DNA from: Chloroflexota bacterium
Lineage (GTDB): Bacteria > Chloroflexota > Anaerolineae > Aggregatilineales > UBA3940
Assembly (NCBI GenBank): GCA_024643825.1
Contig: JAHEME010000178.1
Span: 1 to 6,356, forward strand
Direction: 5' to 3'
DNA: 6,356 nucleotides
This document shows, piece after piece, positions 5,500 to 6,356 of this stretch. Position 1 is the stretch's first letter, and each line of letters starts with the position of its first letter. The notes beneath the pieces are model-generated. The model was given only the letters and a program-made list of their open reading frames with translations. It ran no database searches and had not been told where the DNA came from. The translations under genes were made by a program, and so were the position numbers.

Positions 5500-6356
5500 A
5501 TGAGTATCCCTAAGAAGGTTGTTCCAAGCGATATTGACATCGCGCAAGCAGCCGACCTCCGTCCGATCCTTGAGATTGCAGCGAAACTCGGCCTCACCGA
5601 GGATGATCTCGATCTCTATGGAAAGAATAAAGCAAAAGTCCATCTAGATGTACTCAAGAAGTTCGCTGATCGCCCCCAGGGGAAGTACATCGATGTAACC
5701 GCAATCACTCCTACCCCGCTGGGGGAAGGCAAAACAACAACGACTGTTGGGTTAGTGCAGGCACTGGGCACGTCCCTGGGCAAGAATGTGGTAGCGAATA
5801 TTCGCCAACCCAGCATGGGACCGACCTTCAATATCAAAGGCGGTGCGGCAGGCGGTGGCTACAGTCAGATCATCCCGATGGAGGACTTCAACCTCCATCT
5901 GACAGGCGACCTCCACGCAATCACGGTCGCTCACAATCTGGTTGCGGCGGCCCTCGATACACGCATGTATCATGAAAGCCGCCAGAGTGATGAGGGTCTG
6001 AAGAAACGTGGCGTCACCCGACTGGATATTGATCCCGAAACGATCACGTGGAACCGTGTGGTGGACGTGGCAGATCGAACCCTGCGACAGATCGAGGTTG
6101 GGTTGAGCGACGCGGAAGCCAGTGATATGTTCCCACGCAAGACGGGGTTTGACATCACGGTTGCGAGTGAACTGATGGCGATCCTCGCCCTGACAACCAG
6201 CCTCAAGGATATGCGCGAACGGATTGGGCGGGTGGTGGTTGCGATGAGCCGTCAGGGGAACCCGGTATCTCTGGAGGACCTGGGGATCGCCGGAGCGGTG
6301 ACGGTATTGATGAAAGACACCATCATGCCCAACCTTATGCAGACGCTGGAAGGGCA
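5500..6356 (+). CDS. fhs: Formate-tetrahydrofolate ligase, N-terminal half (cut by the window edge)
   Basis: The 285 visible codons encode the first half of formyltetrahydrofolate synthetase (EC 6.3.4.3). It joins formate to tetrahydrofolate using ATP, giving 10-formyl-THF for purine and formyl-Met synthesis or for the methyl branch of the Wood-Ljungdahl pathway. The protein opens MSIPKKVVPSDIDIAQAA. Landmarks are the nucleotide-binding TPTPLGEGKTTTTVGL (70-85), RQPSMGPTF (102-110), the glycine-rich family signature NIKGGAAGGGY (111-121), MEDFNLHLTGDLHAIT (127-142), LDIDPETITWNRVVD (175-189) and LTTSLKDMRERIG (231-243). The usual bacterial enzyme has about 555-600 residues, so roughly half is missing to the right. 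The signature begins with Asn where most family members have Gly. Start ATG 5500 has a strong AGGAG. It is cytoplasmic and appears unrelated to the divergent sugar operon. Identification is secure. Whether it serves biosynthesis or acetogenic/formate metabolism is not visible. Confidence 0.97.
   Translation, partial: MSIPKKVVPSDIDIAQAADLRPILEIAAKLGLTEDDLDLYGKNKAKVHLDVLKKFADRPQGKYIDVTAITPTPLGEGKTTTTVGLVQALGTSLGKNVVANIRQPSMGPTFNIKGGAAGGGYSQIIPMEDFNLHLTGDLHAITVAHNLVAAALDTRMYHESRQSDEGLKKRGVTRLDIDPETITWNRVVDVADRTLRQIEVGLSDAEASDMFPRKTGFDITVASELMAILALTTSLKDMRERIGRVVVAMSRQGNPVSLEDLGIAGAVTVLMKDTIMPNLMQTLEG

Noticed and set aside
5105..5643. Minus-strand frames crossing the intergenic region and the start of fhs
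   Set aside because: They overlap the well-supported SDR and fhs genes or their promoters, and have no recognisable domain.
1..6356. CRISPR array, insertion sequence, tRNA or phage defence system
   Set aside because: No regularly spaced repeats, transposase motifs, terminal inverted repeats, tRNA cloverleaf or defence-type domains were seen; the content is sugar biosynthesis and one-carbon metabolism.

Overview
The window looks like chromosomal DNA from a free-living bacterium of moderate GC content (estimated by eye in the mid-50s percent). Genes are tightly packed, with short or no gaps, ATG starts and recognisable sigma-70-like promoters. The protein styles (GT4 glycosyltransferases, a WbpA-type nucleotide-sugar dehydrogenase, an extended SDR, and a formate-tetrahydrofolate ligase with similarities to the C1-THF-synthase type) would fit a Chloroflexota-like or similar environmental lineage. 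That placement is a weak inference and nothing in the window proves it.

Positions 1-5199 hold a minus-strand operon for a surface polysaccharide or glycoconjugate, read right to left. Its order is an NAD-dependent sugar-nucleotide decarboxylase/dehydratase/epimerase of the extended SDR family (4228-5199), a UDP-N-acetylglucosamine 6-dehydrogenase of the WbpA type (2876-4186), and three consecutive GT4 glycosyltransferases (1707-2858, 521-1714, and one cut by the left edge, 1-520). The junctions are a 41-nt gap, a 17-nt gap, an 8-nt overlap and a direct TAA/ATG abutment, so the genes are very probably co-transcribed and partly translationally coupled. No polymerase, flippase or chain-length regulator is visible. 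These would have to lie further left or elsewhere.

Positions 5200-5499 are a 300-bp divergent intergenic region. It holds a good candidate promoter for the minus-strand operon (about 5280-5308), a candidate promoter for the plus-strand gene (about 5377-5405), short direct repeats and a GC-rich hairpin that would lie at the very 5' end of the plus-strand transcript.

Positions 5500-6356 are the N-terminal half of a plus-strand formate-tetrahydrofolate ligase (fhs), cut by the right edge. It is a one-carbon metabolism gene with no obvious functional link to the sugar operon.

Proposed pathway: the dehydrogenase would oxidise UDP-GlcNAc to UDP-GlcNAcA. The SDR enzyme, which carries a Thr-Ser-Glu triad typical of decarboxylases and 4,6-dehydratases rather than simple 4-epimerases, would convert that or a related UDP-sugar to the donor used by one or more of the three cytoplasmic glycosyltransferases. 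No mobile element, CRISPR array, tRNA or rRNA was seen. Most of the window is conventional. The points most worth a second look are the substrate and reaction of the SDR enzyme and the structure of the divergent control region.
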